A stretch of 64,000 nt of DNA from Amycolatopsis aidingensis (GCF_018885265.1 NZ_CP076538.1:5430001-5494000), one strand, 5' to 3'. Numbered from the stretch's first letter, positions 43,273 to 53,728 are shown. Notes: generated by a model not told the origin, from the letters alone. Translations and numbers: made by a program.

Positions 43273-45192
43273 TCAGGCCTTCCTCTCCGGATGCCCAGTG
43301 AGTTCGGGCTCCGTGTAGTACTTCTCCAGTTCCGTCAGCTCGAACAGTTCGAGCAGATCCGGGCGCATCGGGTCCTGCTCCTTGCTGCGCACGTCGATGT
43401 CCGGAATGGTGTGGTCGCCGGTTTCGTCGGCCCGGCCGCAGGCCAGCAGCCGGTTGCGCCACTGCGCGTCCAGCTGCGGATGGTCGTCCCGAGTGTGGCC
43501 ACCACGGCTTTCCGTGCGCATCAGCGCCGCCTTGGCGACGCATTCACTCACCAGCAGCATGTTGCGCAGGTCGATCGCCAGGTGCCAGCCGGGGTTGAAC
43601 TGCCGGTGCCCCTCAACGGTCACCCTGGGCATGCGCTCCCTGATCTCGCTCAGCTTCGCCATGGCCTGCTCGATCTCGTCCGCCTTGCGGATGATGCCGA
43701 CCAGCTCGTTCATGGTCTGTTGCAGTTCCGACTGCAGGGCGTAGGGGTTCTCCTCCTCGCCGTTCGCCGGCGGGTCGAACGGCGAGAGCGCCTGCCGCGC
43801 AGCAATATCCACATCGGACTGATCGATCTTCGGCCGCGAGCCAAGGGACTCCACATAGGACGAAGCGCCGAGCCCGGCACGCCTGCCGAACACCAGCAGG
43901 TCCGACAGCGAGTTGCCGCCGAGCCGGTTGGAGCCGTGCATCCCGCCGGAGCACTCACCCGCCGCGAACAGCCCGGGGACCTCCGCGGCCGCCGTGTCCG
44001 GGTCGACCTCGATTCCGCCCATCACGTAGTGACAGGTCGGCCCGACCTCCATCGGCTCGGCGGTGATGTCGACATCGGCGAGTTCCTTGAACTGGTGGTA
44101 CATCGAGGGCAGACGCCGCTTGATCTCCTCGGCAGGCAGCCTGCTGGCGATGTCCAGGAACACACCGCCGTGCGGGGAACCCCGGCCCTCCTTGACCTCC
44201 GTGTTGATCGCCCTGGCGACCTCGTCCCTCGGCAGCAGGTCCGGGGTGCGCCGGTTGTTATCGGCGTCGGTGTACCAGCGGTCGGCCTCCTCCTCGCTGT
44301 CCGCGTACTGTCCTTTGAAGACATCCGGAACGTAGGAGAACATGAACCGGTCGCCCTGCGAGTTCTTCAGCACCCCGCCGTCGCCGCGCACGCCCTCGGT
44401 GACCAGGATTCCCTTGACGCTCGGCGGCCAGACCATCCCGGTGGGGTGGAACTGGACGAACTCCATGTTGATCAGCTTCGCGCCCGCCCGCAGCGCCAGC
44501 GCGTGCCCGTCACCGGTGTACTCCCAGGAGTTCGAGGTGACCTTGAACGACTTGCCGATCCCGCCGGTGGCCAGCACCACGGCCGGGGTCTCGAACAGGA
44601 TGAACCGGCCGGACTCGCGCCAGTAGCCGAACACACCCGCGATCCGGCCGTCCTGCTTGAGCAGCTCGGTCACGGTGCACTCGTGGAAGACCTTCAGCTT
44701 GGCCTCGTAGTCGCCGTAGGCCTGATAGTCCTCCTGCTGCAGCGAGACGATCTTCTGCTGCATGGTGCGGATCAGCTCGAGCCCGGTGCGGTCCCCGACA
44801 TGCGCCAGCCGCGGATAGGTGTGCCCGCCGAAGTTGCGCTGGCTGATCCGGCCGTCCTCGGTGCGGTCGAACAGCGCACCGTAGGTTTCCAGCTCCCAGA
44901 CCCGTTCCGGCGCCTCCTTGGCGTGCAGCTCCGCCATCCGCCAGTTGTTCAGGAACTTCCCGCCACGCATGGTGTCCCGGAAGTGCACCTGCCAGTTGTC
45001 GCCGGAGTTCACATTGCCCATGGACGCCGCGCAGCCGCCCTCGGCCATCACGGTGTGTGCCTTGCCGAACAGGGACTTGCACACCACCGCCACGCTGAGT
45101 CCCCGCTGCCGCGCCTCGATCACCGCACGCAAGCCCGCGCCGCCGGCACCGATCACCACGACGTCGTAGCTGTGCCGTTCGACCTCGGTCAT
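43273..45192 (-). CDS. sdhA: Succinate dehydrogenase/fumarate reductase flavoprotein subunit
   Basis: The 639-residue flavoprotein has the FAD dinucleotide motif VVIGAGGAGLRA, the covalent FAD region with AHTVMAEGGCAASMGNV, the active-site FVQFHPTGM and GGIEVDPDTA, and GSNRLGGNSLSDLLVFGRRA. The GDNW and RGGKFLNNW segments fit the actinobacterial type associated with a one-subunit membrane anchor (Rv0248c-like). GAGGTGG precedes the ATG. Confidence 0.95.
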   Translation of the reverse strand: MTEVERHSYDVVVIGAGGAGLRAVIEARQRGLSVAVVCKSLFGKAHTVMAEGGCAASMGNVNSGDNWQVHFRDTMRGGKFLNNWRMAELHAKEAPERVWELETYGALFDRTEDGRISQRNFGGHTYPRLAHVGDRTGLELIRTMQQKIVSLQQEDYQAYGDYEAKLKVFHECTVTELLKQDGRIAGVFGYWRESGRFILFETPAVVLATGGIGKSFKVTSNSWEYTGDGHALALRAGAKLINMEFVQFHPTGMVWPPSVKGILVTEGVRGDGGVLKNSQGDRFMFSYVPDVFKGQYADSEEEADRWYTDADNNRRTPDLLPRDEVARAINTEVKEGRGSPHGGVFLDIASRLPAEEIKRRLPSMYHQFKELADVDITAEPMEVGPTCHYVMGGIEVDPDTAAAEVPGLFAAGECSGGMHGSNRLGGNSLSDLLVFGRRAGLGASSYVESLGSRPKIDQSDVDIAARQALSPFDPPANGEEENPYALQSELQQTMNELVGIIRKADEIEQAMAKLSEIRERMPRVTVEGHRQFNPGWHLAIDLRNMLLVSECVAKAALMRTESRGGHTRDDHPQLDAQWRNRLLACGRADETGDHTIPDIDVRSKEQDPMRPDLLELFELTELEKYYTEPELTGHPERKA

Positions 45193-45232
45193 TGAGTTGC
45201 CACCTCAGAGGTTTATTTTCGCGAGTATCGCC

Positions 45233-46063
45233 TTAATTGATGAAACGCAGGTCCGTGATCGTCCCACTCGCCACCAGCCACACGTACAGGTCGGTGAGAA
45301 CCAGCGTGCCGAGGGTGATCCAGGCGAACGCCATGTGCCGGGTGTTCAGCCGGGAAACCTGGGTCCAGATCCAGTACCGCACCGGGTTGCGGGAGAAGTG
45401 CTTCAGCCTGCCGCCGGTGACATGCCTGCAGGAATGGCAGGACAGGGTGTAGCACCACAGCAGCACGACATTGCCGAGCAGGATCACGTTGCCCAGCCCG
45501 ATGCCGAACCCGTTCTCACCGCCGAAGGCGAGGACCGCGTCGTAGGTGTTGATCAGGGTGACGACCAGCGCGGCGTAGAAGAAGTACCGGTGCGCGTTCT
45601 GGATGATCAGCGGCAACCGGGTCTCGCCGGTGTACTTCTGGTGCGGCTCGGCCACCGCGCAGGCGGGCGGCGAGAGCCAGAAGGCCCGGTAGTAGGCCTT
45701 GCGGTAGTAGTAGCAGGTCAGCCGGAAGCCGAGCAGGAACGGCAGGGACAGGAAGGCGAGCGGGATGAACCCTGGCAGCTCGCCGAACCAGGTGCCGAAG
45801 TGGCTGGACCCGGCGACACAGGACTCGCTGAGGCACGGCGAGTAGAACGGGGTCAGGTAGTGGTGCTCGGCGACCCAGTAGTCCACGCGCATGAACGAGC
45901 GAACGGTCGCGTAAATGACGAAGACGGCGAGCCCGGTCGCCGTCAGCACCGGCGGCAGCCACCACCTGTCCTTGCGCAGGGTGCGCGCGCCGATGCGCGC
46001 ACGGGACGGGGCACGGACACCGGTGTCCAGCTGGGTTGTCACGCTGTTGGCCGTCTCCTTCAC
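45233..46063 (-). CDS. sdhC: Succinate dehydrogenase cytochrome b/membrane anchor subunit
   Basis: The 276-residue membrane protein has about five hydrophobic segments and conserved histidines (AEHHY, QNAHRYFF, CHSCRH) able to bind haem. It resembles the single-chain anchor encoded beside SdhA/B in actinobacteria (Rv0249c type), so no separate sdhD is expected and none is seen. The GTG at 46063 overlaps the stop of the small upstream gene (GTGA); a later GTG at 46042 with AAGGAG twelve bases ahead is an alternative start. Confidence 0.88.
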   Translation of the reverse strand: MKETANSVTTQLDTGVRAPSRARIGARTLRKDRWWLPPVLTATGLAVFVIYATVRSFMRVDYWVAEHHYLTPFYSPCLSESCVAGSSHFGTWFGELPGFIPLAFLSLPFLLGFRLTCYYYRKAYYRAFWLSPPACAVAEPHQKYTGETRLPLIIQNAHRYFFYAALVVTLINTYDAVLAFGGENGFGIGLGNVILLGNVVLLWCYTLSCHSCRHVTGGRLKHFSRNPVRYWIWTQVSRLNTRHMAFAWITLGTLVLTDLYVWLVASGTITDLRFIN

Positions 46064-46353
46064 CGCTGGTGACGTTGGTAGCCGCCGACGCCTTCGTCAT
46101 CGGCACCCTGCCACAGCGAGGGATCATAGGGGGTATCCGGTACCACCACCACGTTCTCCCGGTCGGCCGCCTTGGACTGCGCAGGAACCGGGGGCGCGTC
46201 CCCCAGTTCACCTGCGTCGATGTCCAGCCGTTCCAGGTCGTTGGCCAGCCTGCGCACCGCGGGGGCCTCGCCGTAACGCGCGCGCAGCGCACCCACACAC
46301 TGTCGCAACTGCCCGATCGTGCGCCGAAGCTCGGTGATTTCGGTGCTGGTCAT
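46060..46353 (-). CDS. Small protein at the head of the sdh operon, unknown function
   Basis: The 97-residue protein begins MTSTEITELRRTIGQLRQCV and has a helical N-terminal half (RRLANDLERLDIDAGEL) and a disordered, acidic C-terminal half (PDTPYDPSLWQGADDEGVGG). Its stop overlaps the sdhC start, so it is translated with the complex and may be an assembly or regulatory factor. No family is recognised. Confidence 0.7.
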   Translation of the reverse strand: MTSTEITELRRTIGQLRQCVGALRARYGEAPAVRRLANDLERLDIDAGELGDAPPVPAQSKAADRENVVVVPDTPYDPSLWQGADDEGVGGYQRHQR

Positions 46354-46461
46354 CGTGCTACCTCCCGAGTCAGTTCGCGGCAGTGCCGGCTGCGAGTGGG
46401 AATCGAGCTGACGTGGTGGGCTCGGTCCCGTGCAATGCCGACTCTGCCTTGATCCGTGCAG

Positions 46462-46477
46462 TGTGACAAGTAGCACA
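46462..46477. promoter_or_regulatory. CRP/GlxR-like site between sdh and edd
   Basis: TGTGACAAGTAGCACA matches the CRP-family consensus TGTGA-N6-TCACA with one mismatch. It lies 109 bases upstream of the sdh operon start and 160 bases upstream of edd, so cAMP control of either or both is plausible. Confidence 0.5.
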
Positions 46478-46636
46478 CCAGGCGTTTCGGCAGTGATCGG
46501 GGTCACGCCGGAGGTCTTCTGTATCGATTTTGATTCGAGCGCTTCCTGCGGTTACTGTGCTGGGTGTCACTGCCGAGCGACGCCAGCGCCGCCGTCCGCC
46601 GGGCCCACCACAAGCCACACCCCGGGAGATCGACGC

Positions 46637-48523
46637 ATGTGCGCTGCCCGACCCGCCCTCCATCCCGTCATCGCTGAGGTCACCGAACGCATCGCCGCCC
46701 GCAGCCTGCGCACCCGGACCGCGTACCTGGACCGCATCGCGGCCGCGAGCGCGGAAGGACCCGTGCGGGCAGGGATGGCCTGCAGCAATCTCGCGCACGG
46801 CTTCGCCGCCTGCGCCGGAGAGGACCGGCTGGCCGTGCGGGGCCGCCGCAAACCGGGCATCGCAATCGTGTCCGCCTACAACGACCTGCTCTCGGCCCAT
46901 CAACCGCTGGCCGAGTTCCCGGAATGGATCAAGGAAGCCACCCGGGACGCGGGCGGGGTCGCCCAGTTCGCGGGTGGGGTGCCCGCCATGTGCGACGGCA
47001 TCACCCAGGGCCGCTCCGGCATGGAGCTGTCCCTGTTCAGCCGGGAAGTGATCGCGATGGCCACCGGGGTCGCGCTGTCCCACGAGATGTTCGACGGCGC
47101 CCTGCTGCTCGGGGTGTGCGACAAGATCGTGCCCGGCCTGCTGATCGGTGCGCTGTCCTTCGGCCACCTGCCCGCGATCCTGGTCCCCGCGGGGCCGATG
47201 GCATCCGGCCTGCCGAACAAGGAGAAGGCGCGGATCCGGCAACGCTACGCCGAGGGCCTTGCCAGCAGGGAAGAACTGCTGGACGCGGAATCGGCCTCGT
47301 ACCACTCCCCCGGCACCTGCACCTTCTACGGCACCGCGAACTCCAACCAGCTCGTGGTGGAGGTGATGGGGCTGCACCTGCCGGGTGCCAGCTTCGTGCA
47401 TCCCGGCACACCGCTGCGCCGGGCACTGACCGAGGAGGCGGGCAGGCGGATCGTGCGGCTGGCGGACACCGAGCGCACCCCCCTCGGCGAGGTGGTCGAC
47501 GAGCGGTCGGTGGTGAACGGGGTGGTCTCCCTGCTGGCCACCGGCGGGTCCACCAATCACACCCTGCACCTGGTCGCGATCGCCGCGGCCGCGGGAATCC
47601 AGCTCACCTGGGACGACTTCGCCGAGCTGTCCGCGGTGGTGCCGCTGCTGGCCAACATCTACCCGAACGGCAGCGCGGACATCAATCACTTCCACGCCGC
47701 GGGTGGGGTGCAGTTCCTGGTCGGCACGCTGCTGGACGCCGGGCTGCTGCACGAGGACGTGCGCACCGTCGCGGGCGACGGGCTGCACCGCTACCGGCAG
47801 GAGCCGGTGCTGGCCGAGGACGGTACGCCGACCTGGCGTGAGGTACCGACCCGCAGCCTGGACCTTTCGGTGCTGCGGCCGGTGCACGAGCCGTTCTCCC
47901 CGGACGGCGGGCTGCGCATGGTGTCCGGCAACCTCGGCCGCGCGGTGATCAAGGTGTCGGCGGTGGCAAGGGAGAACCGCAGGGTGTGCGCCCCGGCCAG
48001 GGTGTTCACCACGCAGGCCGGCTTCGACGCCGCATTCCGGGCCGGTGAGCTGGACGGGGACGTCGTGGTGGTGGTCCGCGGCCAGGGCCCGCGGGCCAAC
48101 GGGATGCCGGAGCTGCACGGGCTCACCCCGGCACTCGGCGTGCTGATGGACCGGGGCCACCAGGTGGCGCTGGTGACCGATGGCCGGATGTCCGGGGCCT
48201 CCGGCAAGATCCCGGCCGCCATCCAGGTCACCCCGGAGGCGGCCGCGGGCGGCCCACTGGCTCGGCTGGCCGACGGTGACCTGGTTAGCCTGGACGCCGA
48301 GACCGGTGAGCTGGAGGTGCTGGTCGACGCGGCCGCGTTCGCGGCACGGCGGCCCGCCGATGCGGCGCCGGACGACACCGAATGGACCGGAACGGGGCGG
48401 GAACTGTTCGCGGCACTGCGCCGTTCGGTCGGTCCCGCCGACCACGGCGCCAGCGTGTTCGGCGGGCCGGACTCCGCCCACTTCGGCACACCAGCGACGA
48501 TTCCTTCGGAGGTACACCGGTGA
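46637..48523 (+). CDS. edd: 6-phosphogluconate dehydratase
   Basis: Edd converts 6-phosphogluconate to KDPG in the Entner-Doudoroff pathway. The 628-residue protein is an IlvD/Edd-family enzyme. The Fe-S cluster cysteines lie in [14 protein letters not shown] and GVCDKIVPG plus a later Cys; further signatures are [24 protein letters not shown] and [17 protein letters not shown]. The KDPG aldolase gene overlaps the 3' end, which fixes the assignment as Edd rather than IlvD. ATG 46637 has GGGAGA upstream. Confidence 0.95.
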   Translation: MCAARPALHPVIAEVTERIAARSLRTRTAYLDRIAAASAEGPVRAGMACSNLAHGFAACAGEDRLAVRGRRKPGIAIVSAYNDLLSAHQPLAEFPEWIKEATRDAGGVAQFAGGVPAMCDGITQGRSGMELSLFSREVIAMATGVALSHEMFDGALLLGVCDKIVPGLLIGALSFGHLPAILVPAGPMASGLPNKEKARIRQRYAEGLASREELLDAESASYHSPGTCTFYGTANSNQLVVEVMGLHLPGASFVHPGTPLRRALTEEAGRRIVRLADTERTPLGEVVDERSVVNGVVSLLATGGSTNHTLHLVAIAAAAGIQLTWDDFAELSAVVPLLANIYPNGSADINHFHAAGGVQFLVGTLLDAGLLHEDVRTVAGDGLHRYRQEPVLAEDGTPTWREVPTRSLDLSVLRPVHEPFSPDGGLRMVSGNLGRAVIKVSAVARENRRVCAPARVFTTQAGFDAAFRAGELDGDVVVVVRGQGPRANGMPELHGLTPALGVLMDRGHQVALVTDGRMSGASGKIPAAIQVTPEAAAGGPLARLADGDLVSLDAETGELEVLVDAAAFAARRPADAAPDDTEWTGTGRELFAALRRSVGPADHGASVFGGPDSAHFGTPATIPSEVHR

Positions 48524-49158
48524 CGACGACCCCGACCGGCCTGCTCGAGCTCTCCCCCGTATTGCCCGTGGTGGTACTCGAGGACGCCGGGCACGCGGTG
48601 CCGGTGGCCGAGGCGCTGCTGGCGGGCGGCATCCGCGCGATCGAGCTGACCCTGCGCACCCCGGCCGCACCCGCGGCGATCGAGCGGGTCGCGAAGGAGG
48701 TGCCCGGCATCGTGGTGGGCGCAGGCACGGTCACCAGCGAGCGGGAGGCCCGGCTGGCTGCCGAGTCCGGCGCCGGGTTCCTGGTCACTCCCGGCAGCAC
48801 CGACGCGCTGCTGGATGCCGTCGGCGGCACCGGACTGCCGTTCCTGCCCGGCGTAGCCACGGTCTCCGAGGCGATGCGGCTGGCCGAGCGCGGGCTGACC
48901 GAGCTCAAGTTCTTCCCAGCGGAAGCCAGCGGCGGGGCGGGGTTCCTGCGGTCGATCGCGGGTCCGCTGCCGGATCTGCGGTTCTGCCCCACCGGCGGGG
49001 TCACCGCGGACAACGCGGCGGACTACCTCGCGCTGCCCAACGTGGGCTGTGTCGGCGGCACCTGGCTGACCCCGAAGGCGGCGCTGACCGCGGGCGACTT
49101 CGCTCGGGTCGAGACGCTGGCAAGGGACGCACTGCGGAGTGCGGCCGCGGCGCGGTAA
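48520..49158 (+). CDS. eda: 2-keto-3-deoxy-6-phosphogluconate aldolase
   Basis: Eda cleaves KDPG to pyruvate and glyceraldehyde 3-phosphate. The 212-residue TIM barrel has [11 protein letters not shown] with the catalytic Glu, VGAGTVTS, the Schiff-base Lys in [12 protein letters not shown] and the FCPTGGVT phosphate site. The GTG start overlaps the edd stop (GTGA, 48520-48523), with GGAGG seven bases ahead, so the two are coupled. Confidence 0.95.
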   Translation: MTTTPTGLLELSPVLPVVVLEDAGHAVPVAEALLAGGIRAIELTLRTPAAPAAIERVAKEVPGIVVGAGTVTSEREARLAAESGAGFLVTPGSTDALLDAVGGTGLPFLPGVATVSEAMRLAERGLTELKFFPAEASGGAGFLRSIAGPLPDLRFCPTGGVTADNAADYLALPNVGCVGGTWLTPKAALTAGDFARVETLARDALRSAAAAR

Positions 49159-49197
49159 TCTGCCCGCGTCACCAGGCACCCGGCACGAGGAGCATTC

Positions 49198-50667
49198 GTG
49201 GTGGCGTGGGACTGGCTGGCCGATGCCGATTACTGGACCTCGCGTCTGGTGTTCCAGCGCCTGCTCGCCGCGCTCTATCTGGTCGCGTTCCTGAGCGCCG
49301 CGAACCAGTTCCGGGCGCTGATCGGCGAACACGGGATCACGCCGATCCCGCGGTTTCTCCGGTCGGTACCGTTCCGCCGCGCGCCGAGCGTGTTCCACCT
49401 GTACTACTCGGACCGGTTCTTCGCGCTCCTCGCCTGGCTGGGCGTGCTGATCTCCGGCGCGCTGCTGCTCGGGCTCGCCGACGCGGCCCCGGTCTGGCTG
49501 TGCCTGCTGCTGTGGGCACTGCCGTGGGCGCTGTACCTTTCGATCGTCAACGTCGGGCAGGTCTGGTACGGCTACGGCTGGGAGTCACTGCTGGCCGAGA
49601 CGGGTTTCCTGGCCATCTTTCTCGGCCCGGCGGATATCGCGCCGCCGGTGCTCATGCTGTGGTTGCTGCGCTGGCTGCTGTTCCGGGTGGAGCTCGGCGC
49701 CGGGCTGATCAAGATGCGCGGCGACCCGTGCTGGCGCGACCTGACCTGTCTGTACTACCACCACGAGACCCAGCCGATGCCGGGGCCGCTGAGCTGGTAC
49801 TTCCACCATCTGCCGAGGCCTCTGCACAGGGTCGAGGTGCTGGCCAGCCATTTCGCCCAGCTGGTGGTGCCGTTCGCGCTGTTCGCGCCGCAGCCGGTGG
49901 CGGCGGTGGCGGCCGGTTTCGTGGTCGTCACCCAGGCCTGGCTGCTGCTCAGCGGGAACTTCGCCTGGCTCAACGCGCTCACCATCGTGCTTGCTTTGTC
50001 CGTTGTGGACGGTTCACTGTTCGCGCCGCTGTTGCCGGAGCCACCGGCGAATCTCACCGATCCTCCGCTGTGGCATCTCGTGCTCGTGTTCGTCGTGGTG
50101 GCGCTGGTGACGGTGCTCAGCTACCAGCCGGTGCGCAACATGCTCAGCAAGCGGCAGCTGATGAACTACAGCTTCACCAGCCTGCGCCTGGTGAACACCT
50201 ACGGCGCGTTCGGCTCGATCGGAAGGACACGGCATGAGGTGATCATCGAGGGCACCGGCGACACCGAGCTCACCGAGGACACGGTGTGGCGGGAGTACGA
50301 GTTCAAGGGCAAGCCCGGAGATCCCCACCGGCGTCCCCGCCAGGTCGCGCCCTACCACCTGCGGCTGGACTGGCAGCTCTGGTTCGCCGCGCTGTCCGCC
50401 CAGCAGGCCCGGGGCTGGCTGCCCGGCCTGGCGGCGAAGCTGCTGGAGGGCGACCGGGACACGCTGAAGCTGGTTGCCCGCGACCCGTTCCCGGGCTCCG
50501 CGCCCCGGTTCCTGCGCGCGACGCTGTACCGCTACCGCTTCACCACCTGGCGGGAGCGCCGGGAGACCGGGGCCTGGTGGGTCCGCGAGCCGGTGTCCCC
50601 GGTCCTGCATACCTGCCGGCTCACCGAGGACGGCGATGTGGTGCCGTCCGGTAGCCAAGAAACATGA
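49198..50667 (+). CDS. Lipase maturation factor family membrane protein
   Basis: The 489-residue protein has about eight to ten hydrophobic segments and family motifs: [13 protein letters not shown] [96 protein letters not shown] split by short gaps, and a soluble C-terminal part ([16 protein letters not shown]). In animals LMF1 helps lipases fold; the bacterial role is unknown. A secreted glycosidase gene follows within 51 bases, a possible client. GTG 49198 or 49201 follows GAGGAG. Confidence 0.88.
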   Translation: MVAWDWLADADYWTSRLVFQRLLAALYLVAFLSAANQFRALIGEHGITPIPRFLRSVPFRRAPSVFHLYYSDRFFALLAWLGVLISGALLLGLADAAPVWLCLLLWALPWALYLSIVNVGQVWYGYGWESLLAETGFLAIFLGPADIAPPVLMLWLLRWLLFRVELGAGLIKMRGDPCWRDLTCLYYHHETQPMPGPLSWYFHHLPRPLHRVEVLASHFAQLVVPFALFAPQPVAAVAAGFVVVTQAWLLLSGNFAWLNALTIVLALSVVDGSLFAPLLPEPPANLTDPPLWHLVLVFVVVALVTVLSYQPVRNMLSKRQLMNYSFTSLRLVNTYGAFGSIGRTRHEVIIEGTGDTELTEDTVWREYEFKGKPGDPHRRPRQVAPYHLRLDWQLWFAALSAQQARGWLPGLAAKLLEGDRDTLKLVARDPFPGSAPRFLRATLYRYRFTTWRERRETGAWWVREPVSPVLHTCRLTEDGDVVPSGSQET

Positions 50668-50717
50668 AAGATGTTCTAATTTTCCCGCTGGGTCGATGTC
50701 GACGCCGGGAGGTGGCC

Positions 50718-52142
50718 ATGCGGCGGCTGGGTGGACTGCTCGCGGTACTCATGGTGCTCACCGGGTCGGTAGCGGCCCCGCCTCCGGTGACGGCCGCACC
50801 GCAACCGGGCACCAGCCGGTTGTCGGTGCAGGGCCGCTGGCTGGTGGACGAGCAGGACCGGAAGGTGCTCCTGCACGGCGTGAACAACGTGGACAAGCAG
50901 GCGCCGTACGTCGAGCCGGGTGACGGCTTCACGGTGACCGCCACCGACGCCGCGCTGCTGGCCGGGCACGGGTTCAACACCGTGCGCCTCGGGGTCTCCT
51001 TCGACGGGCTGATGCCCCGGCGCGGCGAGATCGATCATGCCTATCTGGACCGGATCGCGCGCACCGTGCGGACATTGGCGGAAGCCGGGATCTGGGTGCT
51101 GCTGGACAACCACCAGGACGGGCTCAGCAAGGTCTGGGGAGGAAACGGGTTCCCGCCGTGGGCGCTGCGGTCCCGGCCGCACTGGTGGGAACCGAAGCTG
51201 GAGTTCCCGCTGTACTACCTGTTGCCCAGCATGAACGCGGGCTGGGACGAGGTGTGGAACGACAGCCATGGTGTGCTCGGCTATCTCGGTGACGCGCTGG
51301 CCGCGCTCGCCGAGCGGGTTGCCGGCGACCCGGCGGTGCTCGGCATCGAGCTGCTGAACGAACCCTGGCCCGGTTCCGCGGCACTGAGCTGTTTTCCCGC
51401 CGGTTGCCCGGGTTTCGACAGGAAGTACCAGGCCGCGCACGAGCGGCTGACCGCGCGGATTCGTACGGTCGCCCCGGAGTTGCCGGTGTTCTGGGAGCCC
51501 AACGTGACCTGGAACCAGATGATGCCAACGCATCTGGCCCAGCCGCCGCTGACCCCGCCGCTGGCCGATGACCGGGTGGCATTCTCCTTCCACGACTACT
51601 GCATCCCCAGCCAGGCGGCCATCTATCTCGGCTTGCCCGAGCAGCTGCGCGCGCTGTGCCCGGCGCAGCAGGAGATCACCTGGGCGAACGCCGACGCCTT
51701 TCTCGGCCGTACCGGGATTCCCGCCCTGTTGACCGAGTTCGGGGACGGCGACCCGGAGGTGCTCGGTGCCACCCTCGAGCATGCCGACGCCCGGTTCGTC
51801 GGCTGGCAGTACTGGCACTACCAGAGTGTTTCCGGCTCGGAGCCGGGAACCGACCCGTTCACCGGTGAACTCGGTAAGGAACTCGTGCGAACCTACCCAC
51901 GGGCCACCGCGGGAACCCCGAGCGAGCTGAGTTTCGATCCGGCGAACGGGAACTTCCGCTACACCTACCAGGCCGACGGCGGGCAGGCGCCAACCGAGAT
52001 CTACGTGTCCGACCTGCACTATCCGCACGGGTACGAGGTGTCGGTGACCGGCGGGACCGTCATCTCCGAGCCCGGGGCCCCGCTCGTCCTGGTGCGGGCC
52101 GAGCAGACCGGGTCGGTCACCGTCTCCATCCGGGGCGGCTAG
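50718..52142 (+). CDS. Secreted GH5 glycosidase, endoglycoceramidase type
   Basis: The 474-residue protein has a signal peptide (LLAVLMVLTGSVAA) and a GH5 barrel with acid/base Glu215 in ELLNEPWPG and nucleophile Glu340 in LLTEFGDGD, plus DNHQDG and FSFHDYC. A C-terminal beta domain (FRYTYQADGGQAPTEIYVSD onward) is typical of endoglycoceramidases, which cut the glycan from glycosphingolipids; rhodococcal relatives are known. GGGAGGTGG precedes ATG 50718; an ATG at 50664 overlapping the upstream stop is weaker. The natural substrate may be another glycolipid. Confidence 0.85.
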   Translation: MRRLGGLLAVLMVLTGSVAAPPPVTAAPQPGTSRLSVQGRWLVDEQDRKVLLHGVNNVDKQAPYVEPGDGFTVTATDAALLAGHGFNTVRLGVSFDGLMPRRGEIDHAYLDRIARTVRTLAEAGIWVLLDNHQDGLSKVWGGNGFPPWALRSRPHWWEPKLEFPLYYLLPSMNAGWDEVWNDSHGVLGYLGDALAALAERVAGDPAVLGIELLNEPWPGSAALSCFPAGCPGFDRKYQAAHERLTARIRTVAPELPVFWEPNVTWNQMMPTHLAQPPLTPPLADDRVAFSFHDYCIPSQAAIYLGLPEQLRALCPAQQEITWANADAFLGRTGIPALLTEFGDGDPEVLGATLEHADARFVGWQYWHYQSVSGSEPGTDPFTGELGKELVRTYPRATAGTPSELSFDPANGNFRYTYQADGGQAPTEIYVSDLHYPHGYEVSVTGGTVISEPGAPLVLVRAEQTGSVTVSIRGG

Positions 52143-52241
52143 CTCGGGTCAGGAAGGCGCGGCTGAAGCCGTCTGGCTGCGCGCGGCCGGGGCATCGCGG
52201 TCGCCGGGGTCGCGATCACGGCGGCCCGTTATCGTGGGCCT

Positions 52242-53153
52242 GTGCAGCTCGGCCTGTCGCAGTTGATCGACCCTCGGCTGATTCCGCTGGTCGACTCGAC
52301 CCGCGAGTTCTATGAGAAGCGCGGCGTGGGCCGGGGCCCGAGCGGCTGGAGCGAGCTGAAGTCGATCCGCGACGCGGTGAAACCTCCGGCTCCATCGAGC
52401 CCTCCCGCGGTCGTCGAAGTGGCCGGCCACGGCGACCGCACGGTCCCGGTGCGGATTCACGTCCCGACGTCGACCGCCGTCAAGGGTGTGTTCCTGGACA
52501 TCCATGGCGGTGGGTTCTACCTGGGATCTGCGGCGGGAAACGATGTCCGCAACCGTGAACTGGCGGACACGCTCGGCATCGTGGTCGTCAGCGTCGACTA
52601 CCGGTTGGCGCCCGAGCATCCGTGGCCGGCGGCGCCCGACGACTGCGAGACCGCAGCATTATGGCTCGCGGAGCACGCGGCCGACCGGTTCGGCATACGT
52701 CGCCTCGCCATCGGTGGCTTCTCCGCGGGCGCCACCCTCGCGATGACCACTCTCGTTCGCCTCCGCGATCGCGGCATTGCCGCATTCAGTGCCGCCGCGC
52801 TGCAGTTCGGCACCTACGACCTCAGCGGGCAGACGCCCAGCGGACGTCTGATCGCCGACGAGTACTTCATCGAGGCCTACGCAGGTCTGGCGCCCGACCG
52901 CACCCACCCGGACATCTCTCCGATCTACGCCGACCCGGCGAACCTGCCACCGGTGCTGATCATGGTCGGAGAAGAGGACATCCTGTTGCGCGACAACGTC
53001 GCCATGGCCGCGCTGCTTTCCGTCGGCGGCGTCGATGTCGACCTGCGGGTCTATCCCGCCGCACCGCATGGCTTCACCGGGCACGCTACGCCCATGGCCA
53101 GTGCAGCACTCGACGACCTGCACACCTGGCTCGACAGCCAACTCGGCTGGTGA
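52242..53153 (+). CDS. Alpha/beta hydrolase, hormone-sensitive-lipase family esterase
   Basis: The 303-residue enzyme has the oxyanion motif HGGGF (residues 88-92), nucleophile Ser161, acid Asp246 in GEEDILLRDN and His276 in APHGF. The nucleophile elbow reads GFSAGA instead of the usual GDSAGG, a substitution that may affect activity or oligomer contacts. It starts at GTG 52242 with no ribosome site but TATCGT ten bases upstream, so the mRNA may be leaderless. No partner genes are evident; it converges on recX. Confidence 0.85.
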   Translation: MQLGLSQLIDPRLIPLVDSTREFYEKRGVGRGPSGWSELKSIRDAVKPPAPSSPPAVVEVAGHGDRTVPVRIHVPTSTAVKGVFLDIHGGGFYLGSAAGNDVRNRELADTLGIVVVSVDYRLAPEHPWPAAPDDCETAALWLAEHAADRFGIRRLAIGGFSAGATLAMTTLVRLRDRGIAAFSAAALQFGTYDLSGQTPSGRLIADEYFIEAYAGLAPDRTHPDISPIYADPANLPPVLIMVGEEDILLRDNVAMAALLSVGGVDVDLRVYPAAPHGFTGHATPMASAALDDLHTWLDSQLGW

Positions 53154-53191
53154 ACGACGGCACGGTCCACGCGAAGCGCGCGCCGTGATCA

Positions 53192-53728
53192 TCAGTCGGG
53201 CAGCGCGTTGTCCAGCATGGTGGCCTCGGCCCCGGCGTTGCGCAGCTCCTCACGCACCACCGCATAGGACAGGCCCTGCGGGTAGCCCTTGCGGGCGAGC
53301 GCGCCGAGCAGCCGCCGGATCGCGGTCTGCTCGTCGACGTTGCCCAGCACCCGTAGCCGCTTGCGCACCAGCTCGCGGGCCCGTTCCTCCTCGGAGTCCC
53401 GGTCCACCTCGCTCGCGGCCTGCACCGCGATCTCGTCCTCCACCCCCTTGCGTTTCAGCTCGGCGACGAGCGCGCTTCTCGCCAGGCCCTGGTTGGCATG
53501 GCGAGAGCGCACCCACGATTCCGCGAACGCGGCATCGTCGACCAGGCCGGATGAGTCCAGTTTGCCCAGCAGGGTCTCCCTGGTCTCCTCGTCGAATCCC
53601 TTGCGCCGCAGGGCATGCCGAAGCTCGTCCTTGGTCCGCGACCGGATGGCGAGCAGGTCGAAACAGACCTCTTTGGCCTTGCGCCAGGCATCCTCGGGCG
53701 ACAACTCGGCTGGATCAACCTTCGCCAT
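53192..53728 (-). CDS. recX: Recombination regulator RecX
   Basis: RecX binds and inhibits RecA filaments. The 178-residue protein is made of the typical three-helix repeats (LLAIRSRTKDELRHALRRKG, ESWVRSRHANQGLARSALVA, ALARKGYPQGLSYAVVREEL). It lies 52 bases downstream of recA on the same strand, the usual actinobacterial order. ATG 53728 follows a GAGGGGCGG stretch. Confidence 0.95.
   Translation of the reverse strand: MAKVDPAELSPEDAWRKAKEVCFDLLAIRSRTKDELRHALRRKGFDEETRETLLGKLDSSGLVDDAAFAESWVRSRHANQGLARSALVAELKRKGVEDEIAVQAASEVDRDSEEERARELVRKRLRVLGNVDEQTAIRRLLGALARKGYPQGLSYAVVREELRNAGAEATMLDNALPD

Noticed and set aside
53161..53187. Terminator hairpin between the esterase and recX
   Set aside because: Only short, interrupted arms can pair; too weak to list as a terminator.
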